This document shows, one piece after another, positions 53,191-64,000 of a DNA stretch of 64,000 nucleotides. This DNA comes from Raphanus sativus (Eukaryota > Streptophyta > Magnoliopsida > Brassicales > Brassicaceae). Where the stretch lies: the NCBI RefSeq assembly GCF_000801105.2, contig NC_079516.1, positions 31,454,790 through 31,518,789 on the forward strand, read 5' to 3'. The first letter of the stretch is position 1, and the number at the start of each line of letters is the position of its first letter. The position numbers and the translations under genes are program-made. The notes beneath the pieces are model-generated. The model had not been told where the DNA came from and made no database searches. It saw only the letters and a list, made by a program, of their open reading frames with translations.

Positions 53191-53700
53191 CCAGATATGA
53201 TTGAAAGGTATGTTCAAATGGGAACTAGGGATGATCTTGGCTTGGTGAGTGCAGGCCGGTGGGCAAAGATTGCACCCACTAGGTCTAGTCAAAGACATCC
53301 CAGTAATGATCCATAGTAAGGCAATGCCGGTGGATCTGATTGTGGTCCGCCTTAAGAATCACGAGGTGATCCTAGGTATGGACTGGCTTGGCAAGAATCG
53401 GGCCACCTTAGACTGTCATCGAGGAAGGGTGCAGTTTGAGAGTGGGTGTGGACCCCCGATCAAGTACCAAGGTATTAATCCGGCCTCTGGATGCTTAGTG
53501 TTATCAGCAGTCCGTGCGGCAAGGATGCTGGTACAAGGTTGTGAGGCTTATATAGCCACAATCACCACTAAGGAGGTCGTAGGGGATGGTGGCCCGGACG
53601 GGATACCGCTGGTCAGTGAGTTTGATGATGTGTTTAGGTCACTACAGGGCATTCCCCCTGATAGGTCTGACCCATTCATAATAGAACTGGAACCAGGGAC
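53181..53700 (+). pseudogene. Protease of element I lacking the catalytic Asp
   Basis: Begins at FVSP, just beyond the DTGATHS active site that element J has at the equivalent place. Continues as the protease C-terminal half ([20 protein letters not shown]) and the linker to RT ([20 protein letters not shown]). The active-site loop is absent because of a 151-bp deletion relative to J, so this element cannot process its own polyprotein. A frame change occurs near 53230-53250. Confidence 0.9.
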
Positions 53701-54420
53701 GGCCCCATGTCAAAGAGCCCATACCGCATGGCTCCAGCTGAGATGGCTGAGCTAAAGAAACAACTTGAAGAGTTGTTGGAAAAGGGGTTCATACGCCCAA
53801 GTGTATCACCCTGGGGTGCACCAGTCCTCTTTGTCAAAAAGAAGGATGGTAGCTTCAGGTTGTGCATAGACTATAGGGGTTGAATAGGGTGACTATAAAG
53901 AATAAGTACCCATTGCCCCGGATTGATGAGTTGCTAGATCAACTAAAGGGAGCCAAATGGTTCTCCAAGATTGATTTGGCATCTGGTTATCATCAAATCC
54001 CCATTGCATCAGAAGATGTAAGGAAGACAGCTTTCCGGACTAGGTATGGCCACTATGAGTTTGTGGTTATGCCATTCGGATTGACTAATGCACCAGCAGC
54101 CTTCATGAAGATGATGAATGGAATTTTCAGGGAGTACTTAGATGAATTTGTAATCATCTTCATTGATGATATACTAGTTTACTCTAAGACCCGGGAAGAC
54201 CATGAGAGGCATCTCAGGTTGGTGTTGGAAAGGTTGAGAGAACAACAATTGTTTGCCAAGCTAAGCAAGTGTAGCTTTTGGCAGAAGAGCATTGGCTTCC
54301 TAGGACATGTGGTGTCTGAGGAAGGAGTGTCTGTTGATCCGGAGAAGATCAAGTGTATACAAGAGTGGCCAAGGCCAAAGAATGCTACAGAAGTAAGAAG
54401 CTTCTTGGGTTGGCCGGATA
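53701..54420 (+). pseudogene. Reverse transcriptase of element I
   Basis: [40 protein letters not shown], one lost base at about 53880 ([21 protein letters not shown]), then [34 protein letters not shown] and the catalytic [14 protein letters not shown] (about 54148-54190). A further frame change near 54405 leads into the long downstream frame. The surviving motifs are all canonical, so the breaks are few and single-base. Confidence 0.9.
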
Positions 54421-56563
54421 CTACAGGAAGTATGTCAAAGGGTTTGCAAGTGTGGCACAACCGATGACACAACTTACCGGAAAAGATGTCAAGTTCATTT
54501 GGTCAGAGGCTTGTGAAAAGAGCTTTGAAGCCTTGAAGAACATGCTGACCAGTGCACCAGTTTTGGTGTTACCTGAGGAGGACCAACCATATGTGGTGTA
54601 CACGGATGCATCCATTACTGGATTAGGCTGTGTACTCACACAGCATGGGAAGGTCATAGCATATGCCTCTAGGCAACTCAGGAAGCATGAGGGCAACTAC
54701 CCAACACACGACCTGGAGATGGCAGCAGTGGTGTTTGCCTTAAAGATATGGAGATCATATTTATATGGTGCCAAAGTTCAGATTCTCACAGACCACAAGA
54801 GCCTGAAGTACATTTTCACTCAACCTGAGTTGAATTTGAGACAAAGGCGGTGGATGGAGTTTGTGGCCGACTATGATTTGGACATTGCCTATCATCCAGG
54901 CAAGGCCAATCTAGTGGCAGATGCCTTAAGCAGGCGTAGGGCTGAGGTATCAGCTGAGAAAGAAGCAGAGATCCTGGAAGGGATGGTCCGGTCACTACAT
55001 CTAGACACCATGGCAAGTGAGGATGAGCCTTTGGGTTTAGAGGCTGTAAACCAGGCCGATCTACTTACCAGAATACAACAAGCACAAAGCTTGGATGAGA
55101 ACTTGCAAAAGGTTGCAAAGAATGACAAGACTGAGTATCAAGTCACAAGTAATGGTACCATTTTGGTACATGGGAGGGTTAGTGTACCTGGTGACCGGGG
55201 ACTAAAGGAAGAGATTATGAGTCAAGCTCATAAGTCTAAGTTCTCAGTACACCCGGGACTAAACAAGATGTACAAAGACATCAAAAGGTATTACCATTGG
55301 ATCAGAATGAAGGCTGACATTGCTGAGTGGGTGGCCAAGTGTCCCACTTGTCAATTAGTCAAGGCTGAACATCAGGTTCCAAGTGGTTTATTACAAAACC
55401 TTCCCATACCAGAATGGAAATGGGATCACATCACAATGGACTTTGTGACTGGATTTCCCACAACTAGAAACAAGAAAGATGCAGTATGGGTGGTTGTGGA
55501 CCGCCTAACCAAATCTGCACACTTCTTGCCCATCAAGAAAGGTGATGGAGTGGATGAAATTGTAAAAATCTACATGGATCAGATTGTGAGGCTGCATGGA
55601 GTGCCGGCCAGTATAGTCTCAGACAGAGACCCTAGATTCACTTCTTATTTCTGGAGAGCCTTCCAAAAGGCCCTAGGAACAAGAGTGAACATGAGCACAT
55701 CCTATCATCCTCAAACGGATGGTCAGTCAGAAAGGACCATCCAGACATTAGAAGATATGCTAAGGGCATGTGTTCTAGATTGGGGTGACTCATGGGAGAA
55801 GCATTTACCACTGGTGGAGTTTGCATACAACAATAGCTTTCACACCAGCATTGGTATGTCTCCTTATGAAGCATTGTATGGACGACCTTGCAGGACACCT
55901 TTATGCTGGACCCAAGTGGGGGAACGTAGCATGATAGGTCCTGAGATTGTGGAAGAGACCACAGAAAAGATCAAATTGGTCAAGGAGAAGATGAAGGAAG
56001 CTCAAGACCGCCAAAAGAGCTATGCTGACAAGAGAAGGAAACATCTTGAATTTGAGGTTGGTGATCTAATCTATCTCAAGATGATTACCTTCAAAGGAAG
56101 GGCAAGAGTTTCTGGAAGAAAGAAACTAGACCCAAGGTTCTTAGGTCCATTCAGGATACTTGAAAGAGTTGGGGCAGTGGCTTACAAACTGGATTTGCCA
56201 TCTGAGATGGATGCTTACCACAATGTATTCCATGTGTCTCAACTAAGGAAGTGCCTAACGGATCAAGACATTGTCTTGCCTGAAATTCCAAAAGATCTTG
56301 GTAAGAACCTCACCTTAGAGACGAGGCCGGTTCGGATCATTGATCGGATGGAAAAGGCAATGAGAAAGAAGACAGTTCCTATGCTAAAGATTGTATGGGA
56401 ATTCAATGGCAAAGACATTATCACTTGGGAAACAGAAGCAAGAATGAAAGCTGAGTATCCTGAGTGGTATAGTCAGTATGTGGTTGGAGAATCATCCAAT
56501 ATGAACTCGGGGACGAGTTCCTTCCAAGTGGGGGAGACTTGTCATGTCCCGAGTTCTAAGTAA
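54400..56563 (+). CDS. RT thumb, RNase H, integrase and chromodomain of element I
   Basis: Over 700 codons open. RT thumb and RNase H come first: [70 protein letters not shown]. Integrase: zinc-binding [17 protein letters not shown] with KCPTCQLVK; core [35 protein letters not shown] and [20 protein letters not shown] supplying Asp, Asp and Glu. C-terminal tail with [19 protein letters not shown]. The last about 70 residues ([37 protein letters not shown]) match a degenerate Tekay-type chromodomain, thought to guide integration to heterochromatin. The stop at 56561-56563 lies 24 bases inside the 3' LTR. No independent start: it is the 3' part of gag-pol. Confidence 0.92.
56528..56539 (+). promoter_or_regulatory. 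Polypurine tract of element I
   Basis: GTGGGGGAGACT immediately before the LTR TG. The same tract is inverted at 58583-58595 in element J. Confidence 0.75.
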
Positions 56564-58296
56564 GGCATCCGGATAGGCCATGGTGCGGGGAGATGGGCTG
56601 GCCAGGTTGAAAAGACCTAAAGGCAAGCGTATCATGGTCTGATCTAAGGGTTAAGTGCATCAGGAAGCTGAGACTTGACCAGAATAAGAAGGGAAGAAGG
56701 AAAAGGTAGCTGGACGAGTAATCCGGAAGCTGGACATGGTCCGGAAGGAGTTCCATCAGCTCGGTGAAGCTGGTGAGGAGCTCAAACAGTCTTGGGCAGC
56801 TCACAGGAGCTGGAGAGGAAGCTCACTCAGCTCAGGCAACTGTCACTCAGCTCAACTCAGCTGGACGGAGTGATGGAGCCTTGGCCGGTAAATGCGGACC
56901 GTGAATGATGGTCACGGACCGGATGCTGAGCAAGGATGACCGATGGGTCTAGCTTGCATGGGCAAGTGAGCTGAGCTTGTGGGCAACTAGCTGAGCTTAA
57001 GATCGATGAGAAGGAAGGAAGGAAGGGGCGGTTACATGCGGTTGGACGGTTTGGGACGGTTTTGGGGCGAAAAGGTGTCCGTTGGCCATTTGGCCAATCA
57101 CAGCGTCCGGACGGTTCCAATCTTCTTCCCTATAAATAAACCCCTCCATTATCGACATTTCTCATCAGAAAGACAAGGGGAAACTCTGCCCAAATCTCTA
57201 CAGAATCAAAGAGAGAAAAGAGAAACAAGACCGCAAAGGCAGTCCGTGTGGTACCAAGGGGATTCCGGTGAGTTCTAAGCCGTGGGCAAGTGAACCGTGA
57301 TCGAGAATGGATACCAGAGGAAAGGAGAAGGCAACCGAGAAGAGTGTGGGGGCTTCCGAACACACGCCTAAGGTACTGGATGCAAACCAAGTACAAACCG
57401 CCGGTAATCATCCATCCGGATGGTTCGGCCGTTTGATCCATGAGTGGATGGTTGCATCTATTGTTCTTATTTTGTCATTACATCTCTTCTCTAATATATT
57501 CTGAAGTTATTTATGAGTATAAACTCACGATCACGCCACCAAGGCTCGGTTAGATCAGAGTAATCTCTCCATGGCCTTGGTTGAGCATGTGTGAACCGAT
57601 CTCATGCTTCCAGTGGGAGTTACTGGGATTTGGCGATTGATATCTCTTAGTGGGGATTTATAATGAATTATCAAAGTGATAGAATAATTTTATATGATTG
57701 ATTTCGAGATGGTACCATGAAACCGGTCAGGTGGTTCACGGCCAAGATCAATATGATCAAGGCCGGTTCTGGGGAATCCGCTTGGACCATTCTCTTAATC
57801 ATGATTTATCATGAATTATCATGTGTTAATATGAGTTTTTGAATGAGTAAATCAATGGGTCACAAATCGGCCAGAATATGGACTAAGTGTCCAAACCATG
57901 CTTAGGTTGTATATTGCTAGGATATCGGTTATGATTCTTATGCAGATGTGTTGTGGGTTTTGATTTCAGGTCCTGACAGGGATCGTGGTAAGGCTAAGGA
58001 GCCATGAAGACCTTGGCCGTGTGGGATGTGTGATGTAGTCTTATTGTAAACATTTGGATTTAACATAGCCTATTGTGCAACTTGTGTGGATTGAATACTT
58101 TGTATGGATCTCATTTGACTTATCTATATAAGTAATGTTTGCCTTAAGCTTCCGCATTGATTTTATACTTGCATGAACCTCAAATGATTGAAAAATGACT
58201 AAGTAAAGATTGGACCATAACCGGCTGAATTACACTTAGATGTTTAGGTAAGGCCGCGGACTAGTTGGATCATGGGATCCAGGTTTGGGTCTTACA
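56540..58296 (+). mobile_element. 3' LTR of element I (1757 bp)
   Basis: TGTCATGTCCCGAG...GGGTCTTACA. It contains a region dense in AGCTC / CAGCT (56640-57000), the TATA box and a second half identical to the 5' LTR remnant. Right of it lies J's LTR on the minus strand (CTCCAGCTACTGG), so I probably inserted into J's 3' LTR. Confidence 0.9.
57131..57140 (+). promoter_or_regulatory. TATA box in element I LTR
   Basis: TATAAATAAA in CTTCCCTATAAATAAACCCC, a strong plant-type TATA with C-rich flanks. The active 5' LTR copy is hidden in the gap. Confidence 0.65.
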
Positions 58297-58582
58297 CTCC
58301 AGCTACTGGAGCTGACCAGAACTCTTGTGAGCTACTGTGAGCTTCCACACACTTCACCTAGATGCCTTAGCTTGCCTCACACTTAGGACAGCTGCCTAAA
58401 CACTTGTCCAGCTCCTTTGAGCTTGAACCTTTCTTGCCTTGGTTAAGTTTCAGCCTCTTGATACCCTTACCCCACTTCCTGGACCATGATACGCCTTGTC
58501 TTAGGTCATTAGACCTGATTTGGTGCATCACCTCGCACCATGGTCCATCCGGCCGATCCTATCTAGGATCGGGGACATGACA
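58297..58582 (-). mobile_element. 3' LTR of element J, first 286 bp only
   Basis: On the minus strand it starts TGTCATGTCCCCGATCC at 58582. It is related to but diverged from the start of I's LTR. It is cut at 58297 by the end of element I. It is rich in AGCT words. The rest of the LTR should lie left of element I, in or before the gap at 50944. Confidence 0.85.
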
Positions 58583-61500
58583 AGTCTCCCCAACTTGATA
58601 GGGATTCGTCCTCGAATCCAGACCAAGTGCATCTTCACTAACATACTGATCATACCACTCAGGATACTCAGCCTTCATTCTTGCCTCGGTTTCCCAAGTG
58701 ATAATGTCCTTGCCATTACTCTCCCACACTACCTTGATCATAGGTACTGTCTTCTTCCTTGTTGCCTTCTCTGCCCTATCTATGATTCGAACCGGCCTTG
58801 TCTCTAAGGTTAGGTTCTTACCAAGATCTTTGGGAATCTCAGGCAACACCACATCCTGTTCGGATAGACACTTCCTTAGCTGGGACACATGGAACACATT
58901 GTGATATGCATCCATTGCTGATGGCAAATCCAACTTGTATGCCACTGCGCCCACTCTCTCCATGATCCTGAATGGACCCAAGTATCTAGGATCCAGTTTC
59001 CTTCTTCCAGAAACCCTGGTCCTGCCTCGGAAGGTAATCATCTTGAGATACACTAGGTCACCAAACTCAAACTCAAGATGCTTCCTCCTCTTGTCCGCAT
59101 AGCTCTTTTTTCTATCCTGAGCCTCTTTCATCTTTTCCTTGACAAACTTGATCTTCTCTGTGGTCTCCTCCACAATCTCCGGACCAATCATGCTGCGCTC
59201 CCCCACTTGGGTCCAGCATAATGGTGTCCTGCATGGCCGCCCATACAAAGCCTCATATGGTGACATACCAATGCTTGTATGGAAGCTATTGTTGTAAGCA
59301 AACTCCACCAAAGGCAAGTGCTTCTCCCAGGTCTCTCCCCAGTCCAAAACACAGGCCCTTAACATGTCCTCCAACGTCTGGATTGTCCTCTCTGGCTGAC
59401 CATCAGTCTGAGGATGATAGGCTGTACTCATGTGCACTCTTGTGCCTAAGGCCTTTTGGAAGGCTTGCCAAAAGTAAGATGTGAACCTCGGATCTCTATC
59501 CGACACAATGCTTGCAGGTACACCATGAAACCTCACTATTTCATTGATGTAAATCTGCACAATCTCATCCACACCATCCCCCTTCTTGATTGCCAAGAAG
59601 TGAGCCGACTTGGTTAGCCTATCGACCACCACCCAAACAGCATCCTTCTTGTTTCTGGTCGTAGGGAAACCAGTCACAAAATCCATGGTGATGTGATCCC
59701 ACTTCCATTCTGGAATGGGTAAGCTTTGGAGTAGTCCACTGGGTACTTGGTGCTCCGCCTTGACCAATTGGCAAATGGGACACTTTGCCACCCACTCGGC
59801 CACATCAGTCTTCATGCGCACCCAATGGTAATACCTCTTCAAAGCTCTATACATCTTGTTCAATCCCGGATGTACTGAGAACTTAGATCTATGAGCTTGC
59901 CTCATAATCGCTTCCTTGAGTTCCCTATTGTTAGGAACACTTATCCTCCCATTGACCAAGATGGTAACATTGCTTGTGGTTTGGTACTCAGTCTTGTCAT
60001 TGAGAGCAACCTTTTGAAGGTTCTCATCCAGCTTCTGAGCTGCACATATCCTGGTAAGGAGATCGGCCTGATCCACTGCCTCCAACCCCAATGGCTCATC
60101 AGCACTAGCCAGTGTGTTGAGGTTAAGTGACCGGACCATTCCTTCCAATATATCAGCCTCCTTCTCAGCTGAAACCTCAGCCCTTCTCCGGCTCAAAGCA
60201 TCAGCCACTAAGTTTGCCTTCCCTGGATAGTAAGTTATGTCCAGATCATAATCTGCCACAAACTCCATCCATCTTCTTTGCCTTAGGTTCAACTCAGGCT
60301 GAGTGAAGATATACTTTAGACTCTTGTGGTCTGTAAGTATCTGAACCTTGGCACCATATAGATATGATCTCCAAATCTTCAAGGCAAACACCACTGCTGC
60401 CATCTCTAGATCATGTGTTGGGTAATTACCCTCATGCTTCCTTAATTGTCTTAAGGCATACGCAATGACCTTCCCATGTTGGGTCAGTACACAGCCTAAT
60501 CCAGTAATGGAGGCGTCTGTGTACACCACATATGGTTGGTCCTCCTCAGGCAGGACAAGGACTGGTGCACTAGTAAGCATGTCCTTAAGCGCAGAGAAAC
60601 TTCTCTAACACTCCTCTGACCATACAAACTTAACATCCTTTCCTGTCAACTGAGTCATAGGCTGTGCCAAACTAGCAGAGCCCTTCACAAACTTCCTGTA
60701 GTAGCCAGCCAGCCCTAAGAAGCTCCTGACTTCTGTGGCATTCTTAGGCTGAGGCCATTCCTTTATGGCTACTACCTTCTCCGGATCAACAGACACACCT
60801 TCACTTGACACAATGTGTCCAAGGAAGCCAATGCTCTTCTGCCAGAAGCTACACTTGCTTAACTTAGCATAGAGCTGCTGCTCTCTCAGTCTTTCCAGCA
60901 CAGCCCGGAGATGCCTTTCATGATCCTCCTTGCTCTTGGAATATACAAGTATGTCATCTATAAAGATGATTACAAATTCATCCAAGAAGTCTCGGAAGGT
61001 ACCATTCATCATCTTCATGAATGCTGCTGGTGCATTGGTCAGACCAAATGGCATAACCACAAACTCATAGTGGCCGTACCTGGTCCTGAATGCGGTCTTC
61101 TTTATATCACTTGGTTCAATTGGGATCTGATGATACCCTGAAGCCAAGTCAATCTTGGAGAACCACTTTGCTCCCTTAAGCTGATCCAACAGCTCATCTA
61201 TCCGAGGCAATGGGTACTTATTCTTGATAGTAACCCTATTCAGCCCTCGATAGTTAATACACAGCCTAAAGCTACCATCCTTCTTCTTCACAAAGAGGAC
61301 TGGTGCTCCCCAAGGCGACACACTAGGGCGTATGAAACCCTTATCCAACAACTCCTCCAGTTGTTTCTTTAGCTCGGCCATCTCAGCAGGAGCCATGCGG
61401 TAGGGATTTTTTGACATTGGGGCCGTCACTGGTTCCAGTTCTATTATGAATGGGTCTGACCTATCAGGGGGAATACCCTGTGGAGACCTAAACACATCCT

Positions 61501-61987
61501 CGAACTCACTGACCATCGGAATCCCGTCCGGGTTACCACCCCCAACAACCTCCTTAGTGGTGATTGTGGCTATATAAGCCTCACAACCCCGCTCAAGCAT
61601 CCTTTCCGCTTGGACTGCTGATACCACTAAGCATCCAGAGGTTGGACGAATACCTTGGAACCTGATCGGGGGTCCACACCCACTCTCAAACAGCACCCTC
61701 CCCCGGTGACAGTCTAAGGTGGCCCGATTCTTTCCAAGCCAGTCCATACCCAAGATCACCTCATGATTCTTGAGTTGGACCACAACAAGATCCACAGGCA
61801 TTACCCTGTCCTGGATCACCACTAGGATATCCTTCACTCGTCCTAATGAGGGCATCAATTGGCCTCCAGCCGCACTCACTAGGCCAGGATCATCCCCTGT
61901 CCCAATCTGGAACAAACCCTTTCCGACCAAACATGGACTCACAAAACTATGTGTAGCTCCAGTGTCGAAAAGTACATGTGTTTCCAC
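58559..61987 (-). pseudogene. Gag-pol 3' exon of element J: protease, RT, RNase H, integrase, chromodomain
   Basis: Single frame of about 1140 codons with one TAG at 60605-60607. Protease: [17 protein letters not shown] (active site near 61950-61965) and [90 protein letters not shown]. The stop falls at [18 protein letters not shown], at the RT-RNase H border. RNase [16 protein letters not shown]. Integrase: [17 protein letters not shown] with [49 protein letters not shown]. Chromodomain-like end: [20 protein letters not shown]. The frame is continuous with gag once the 62008-62097 intron is removed. The TAG is the only visible lesion, so this copy is recently active or nearly so. Confidence 0.92.
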
Positions 61988-62007
61988 ACCACCAATACTT
62001 AGGGTCC

Positions 62008-62097
62008 CTACAGGAAACCCAATATAAGCATCTAATCCATTCTAGGTTCCATACCATGCATTTCTAAAAATTTAAAAGAATAAGATTAGATCATTAC
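62008..62097 (-). other. Putative 90-bp intron between gag and protease of element J
   Basis: On the minus strand: exon end ATCACTG, donor GTAATGATCTAATC, AT-rich body, acceptor TTTCCTGTAG, then exon GGACCCTAAG. Removal joins M-A-I-T-G to [11 protein letters not shown] in phase 1; the junction then reads like the normal Tekay protease start (AITGTLxIGG...LFDTGATHS). Retention gives Gag ending GNDLILFF-stop (62072). The length is a multiple of three, yet stops in the segment block read-through. No RNA evidence is available here. Confidence 0.75.
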
Positions 62098-63583
62098 CAG
62101 TGATCGCCATGAAAGGCTTGGTCTCATCAGTGTCCTTAGACAACTCATAGACCCTTGGTGCAGATGTCTGGCCACTGCTTGGTTCCGGCTTGCTAACCTC
62201 AGACTTCATCCTGCCTGATCCAGCCTGAAGCTTAGGGCAGTCCTTACGGAAGTGCCCGGTCTTCCCACACTGGAAACAAGTCCTAGAGTCACCACCAGCC
62301 GCTTGACCACGACTCTGATCCGGTCCAGGACAGTCCCGGACTGAGTGGTCCATCTTGCCACACCTTGTGCAAGCTCCCATAGCTCTCCAGCACTCACCAC
62401 CATGGCGCCTTCCACACTTTTGGCACTCCGGCCTTCCACCTGAGGACTTGCCCTCATCACTTGAATCTCCCTTCCTCTTCCGGTCACCAGCATGACCAGT
62501 ACCACTTGCCTGGCTCCTACTCTGGAGCCTGGCCTCTTCAGCAAGGTTAGTCTCCAGCATTGCCATGCGTTCCACCAACTCAGAGACAGTACGGAAGGTA
62601 CGGACTGAGCAGTAGGTCCGGAGCTCGACCCTAAGGCCTCTTATGAACCTGCAGACCTGAACTTTCTCATCCTCCAACTCCTTACCTGCATACTTCCTGA
62701 GCCGGTTGAGCTCCTCTTCATACTCCCTGACTGACCTGCGCCCTTGGGTCAAGTCCAAGAACTTGGCCTCCAAACGATCCCATGCTTCAGCCGGGAAGTA
62801 CTTGTGGTTGAACTCAACCTCAAAGTCTGAGAACTTCTCAATGGAACCATTGGTGCGCTTGTCCACAGACAGCCACCAGTTGTGTGCATCTCCCTCCAGG
62901 AAGTGCACTGCTATGTCTCTCTGGTACTCCTCAGGGCACCTTGTAGACTTGAAGTTCCGGGCCAATCTGTCCCTCCATTCATCAGCCTCCATAGGATCAG
63001 CACTTCCAGCAAAGTGTTTAGTCCCCAGGCGAGATATGTGCTCCAGCACCTTCAGGTAGTCCACCTTACCAGTTCTTCTAGCTGGTGGATCGAGTTCAAT
63101 CACCTCATCAACTGGTGCAACTCGTCCAGCAGCTCCTGGTACCACCATCTGAACTTGTGGAGCTTGTCCCACTGATGAATTCACCAATGGAGTGATCACT
63201 TGGGTCATAGCCAGCATCTGACTACCCATGAGCCTGATTGCATCAAGCACCTCCTTCATGGAAGGTTCCACCAGCTGGTTTCCTTGGTTGGCTCCTCCAT
63301 TGGCTGCACCAATGCCTCGGCCGTCCTGATCACCAGCATGTGAGGACTCTCCCTCACCTTCCATGTCATCTTGCAGCTGCCTTGCAGCTTCCTCAGCTTG
63401 CTCTTGCAGCTGCCTAGCTAACTCATCTTGTTCCAGCTGCTGCCTAGTCTCCTCAGCTGCCTTTAGCTGCTGTTCAGCTAGACTTCCTTGAACCTCAGTC
63501 GGATTGATCCGAGCCAGAGGCAATCCAGTTGCACTGTCCACGCCAATGCTTGGGTTAGGCAGCACCACACTTGGATTGGCTCA
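62072..63583 (-). CDS. Gag of Tekay-like element J, 5'-truncated
   Basis: Open frame of about 500 codons from the truncation point (NPSVVLPNPSIGVDSATGLP; no genuine start codon left) to the TAA at 62072-62074 inside the intron. Gln/Glu-rich N-terminal coiled-coil-like part (EETRQQLEQDELARQLQEQA), then the gag core LGTKHFAGSADPMEADEWRD, YQRDIAVHFLEGDAHNWWLS, EKFSDFEVEFNHKYFPAEAW, LNRLRKYAGKELEDEKVQVC. Three cysteine clusters follow: CQKCGRRHGGEC, and two canonical C-x2-C-x4-H-x4-C knuckles, CTRCGKMDHSVRDC and CFQCGKTGHFRKDC, for genomic RNA binding. No internal stop. The 5' LTR, primer site and first codons are missing; Athila pol begins at 63584. Confidence 0.9.
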
Positions 63584-64000
63584 ATACACATTCGATGCCC
63601 AGTGACAGTTCTGGTAGGAATGAGTTCGTCTTTATCGTTCTTCACCACTGTAATACCTCCTTTTTTCGGAACGACATGCACCGGGCTTACCCAATTACTA
63701 TCTGAAATCGGGTAAATGATTCCGGCATCGAGTAGTTTAATGATTTCTTTCTTAACTACTTCTTTCAGGTTTGGGTTTAGCCTTCTTTGGTGTTCTATTG
63801 ATGGTTTCGATTTATCTTCTAAATGAATGCGGTGCATGCATAGAGTTGGAGAGATACCAGGAATATCTTCGAGAGAATACCCTAGAGCTTTCCTATACTT
63901 GCGCAATTTGTTCAGTAGCAATGCAAGTTCTCCATCATTCAGGTTGGCATTAACGATTACAGGATAAAAATTATCATAGAGAAAAGCGTATTTGAGTCCA
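63584..64000 (-). pseudogene. Athila-type pol fragment, start of reverse transcriptase
   Basis: Minus frame, entering from the window edge: AFLYDNFYPVIVNANLNDGE, LLNKLRKYRKALGYSLEDIP, GISPTLCMHRIHLEDKSKPS, EVVKKEIIKLLDAGIIYPIS, SNWVSPVHVVPKKGGITVVK, TRTVTGHRMCI. These are the lead-in and fingers of Athila RT. It stops at MCI, before the catalytic core, where the truncated gag of element J starts. No stop codon is present in the visible part. It shows that an autonomous Athila existed in this genome that could have mobilised element H. Confidence 0.9.

Noticed and set aside
62008..62097. Possibility that the gag-protease segment of J is programmed frameshifting or read-through instead of an intron
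   Set aside because: The segment is a multiple of three and gag and pol share one frame, so no shift is needed. Read-through would insert extra residues between AIT and TLSIGG, and GT/AG ends plus the splice-edged deletion in I fit splicing better.

Overview
The window is plant DNA, and I found no host gene in it. It is a stack of nested LTR retrotransposons, as expected of pericentromeric heterochromatin. A Brassicaceae genome is the best guess: the Athila-type elements carry the dense TCGATCGA / Ser-Ile-Asp (SID) repeats I associate with crucifer Athila relatives. The family names (Athila, Tat, Tekay, LINE) rest on protein motifs and primer-binding sites; the species is inference.

Left part, 1-29756. 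The oldest layer is a Tat-lineage Ty3 element on + ('B', 4025-6264 and 21052-23952; gag, protease, RT, two RNase H domains, integrase). It is cut by three things. A same-family element on - ('D', 439-bp LTR 3586-4024, gag 2766-3544) sits at its left end and is itself cut by an Athila element on - ('L', LTR 1523-2765, gag 1-1407). A reduced Athila element on - ('C', 6265-21051, target duplication CAAGC) is inserted at the protease/RT boundary. C in turn holds a different Tat element on + ('A', 10649-19906, target duplication CCGCT) with 2.07-kb LTRs full of a GC-rich minisatellite. B ends at 23952, where a third same-family Tat element on + ('E', LTR 23953-24388) starts. E carries its gag-protease-RT segment twice (24897-27290 and 27291-29756).

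Middle part, 29757-48289. A non-autonomous Athila-type element on + ('H', target duplication ATAGG) sits inside E's RT. It has no pol. It has a coding region with a long pentapeptide (T-V/I-H-x-x) minisatellite and two gag domains in a row. Its 3' internal region plus part of the LTR is repeated four times in tandem with a period of about 2.85 kb. A 5'-truncated LINE with a 15-bp target duplication is inserted in the first repeat. E's RT, RNase H and integrase resume at 48290 and end at 50888.

Right part, 51044-64000. Two related Ty3 chromoviruses (Tekay-like: initiator tRNA-Met primer site, degenerate chromodomain) stand back to back: 'I' on + (51044-58296) and 'J' on - (58297-63583). J's gag-pol is almost intact. 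It contains a 90-bp GT...AG segment between gag and protease that behaves like an intron: retention ends translation after Gag, while removal joins Gag to protease in frame. In I, the matching place has a 151-bp deletion whose edges are exactly that same GT and a downstream AG, so I looks like a reverse-transcribed mis-spliced RNA. A fragment of an Athila pol on - (63584-64000) closes the window.

Technical notes. Two of the four 100-N gaps (20900-20999 and 21122-21221) have no missing sequence, because their flanks join perfectly by comparison with sister copies. The two LTR ends of I differ only by single-base indels, which suggests uncorrected long-read errors; several frameshifts called here may therefore not be biological.
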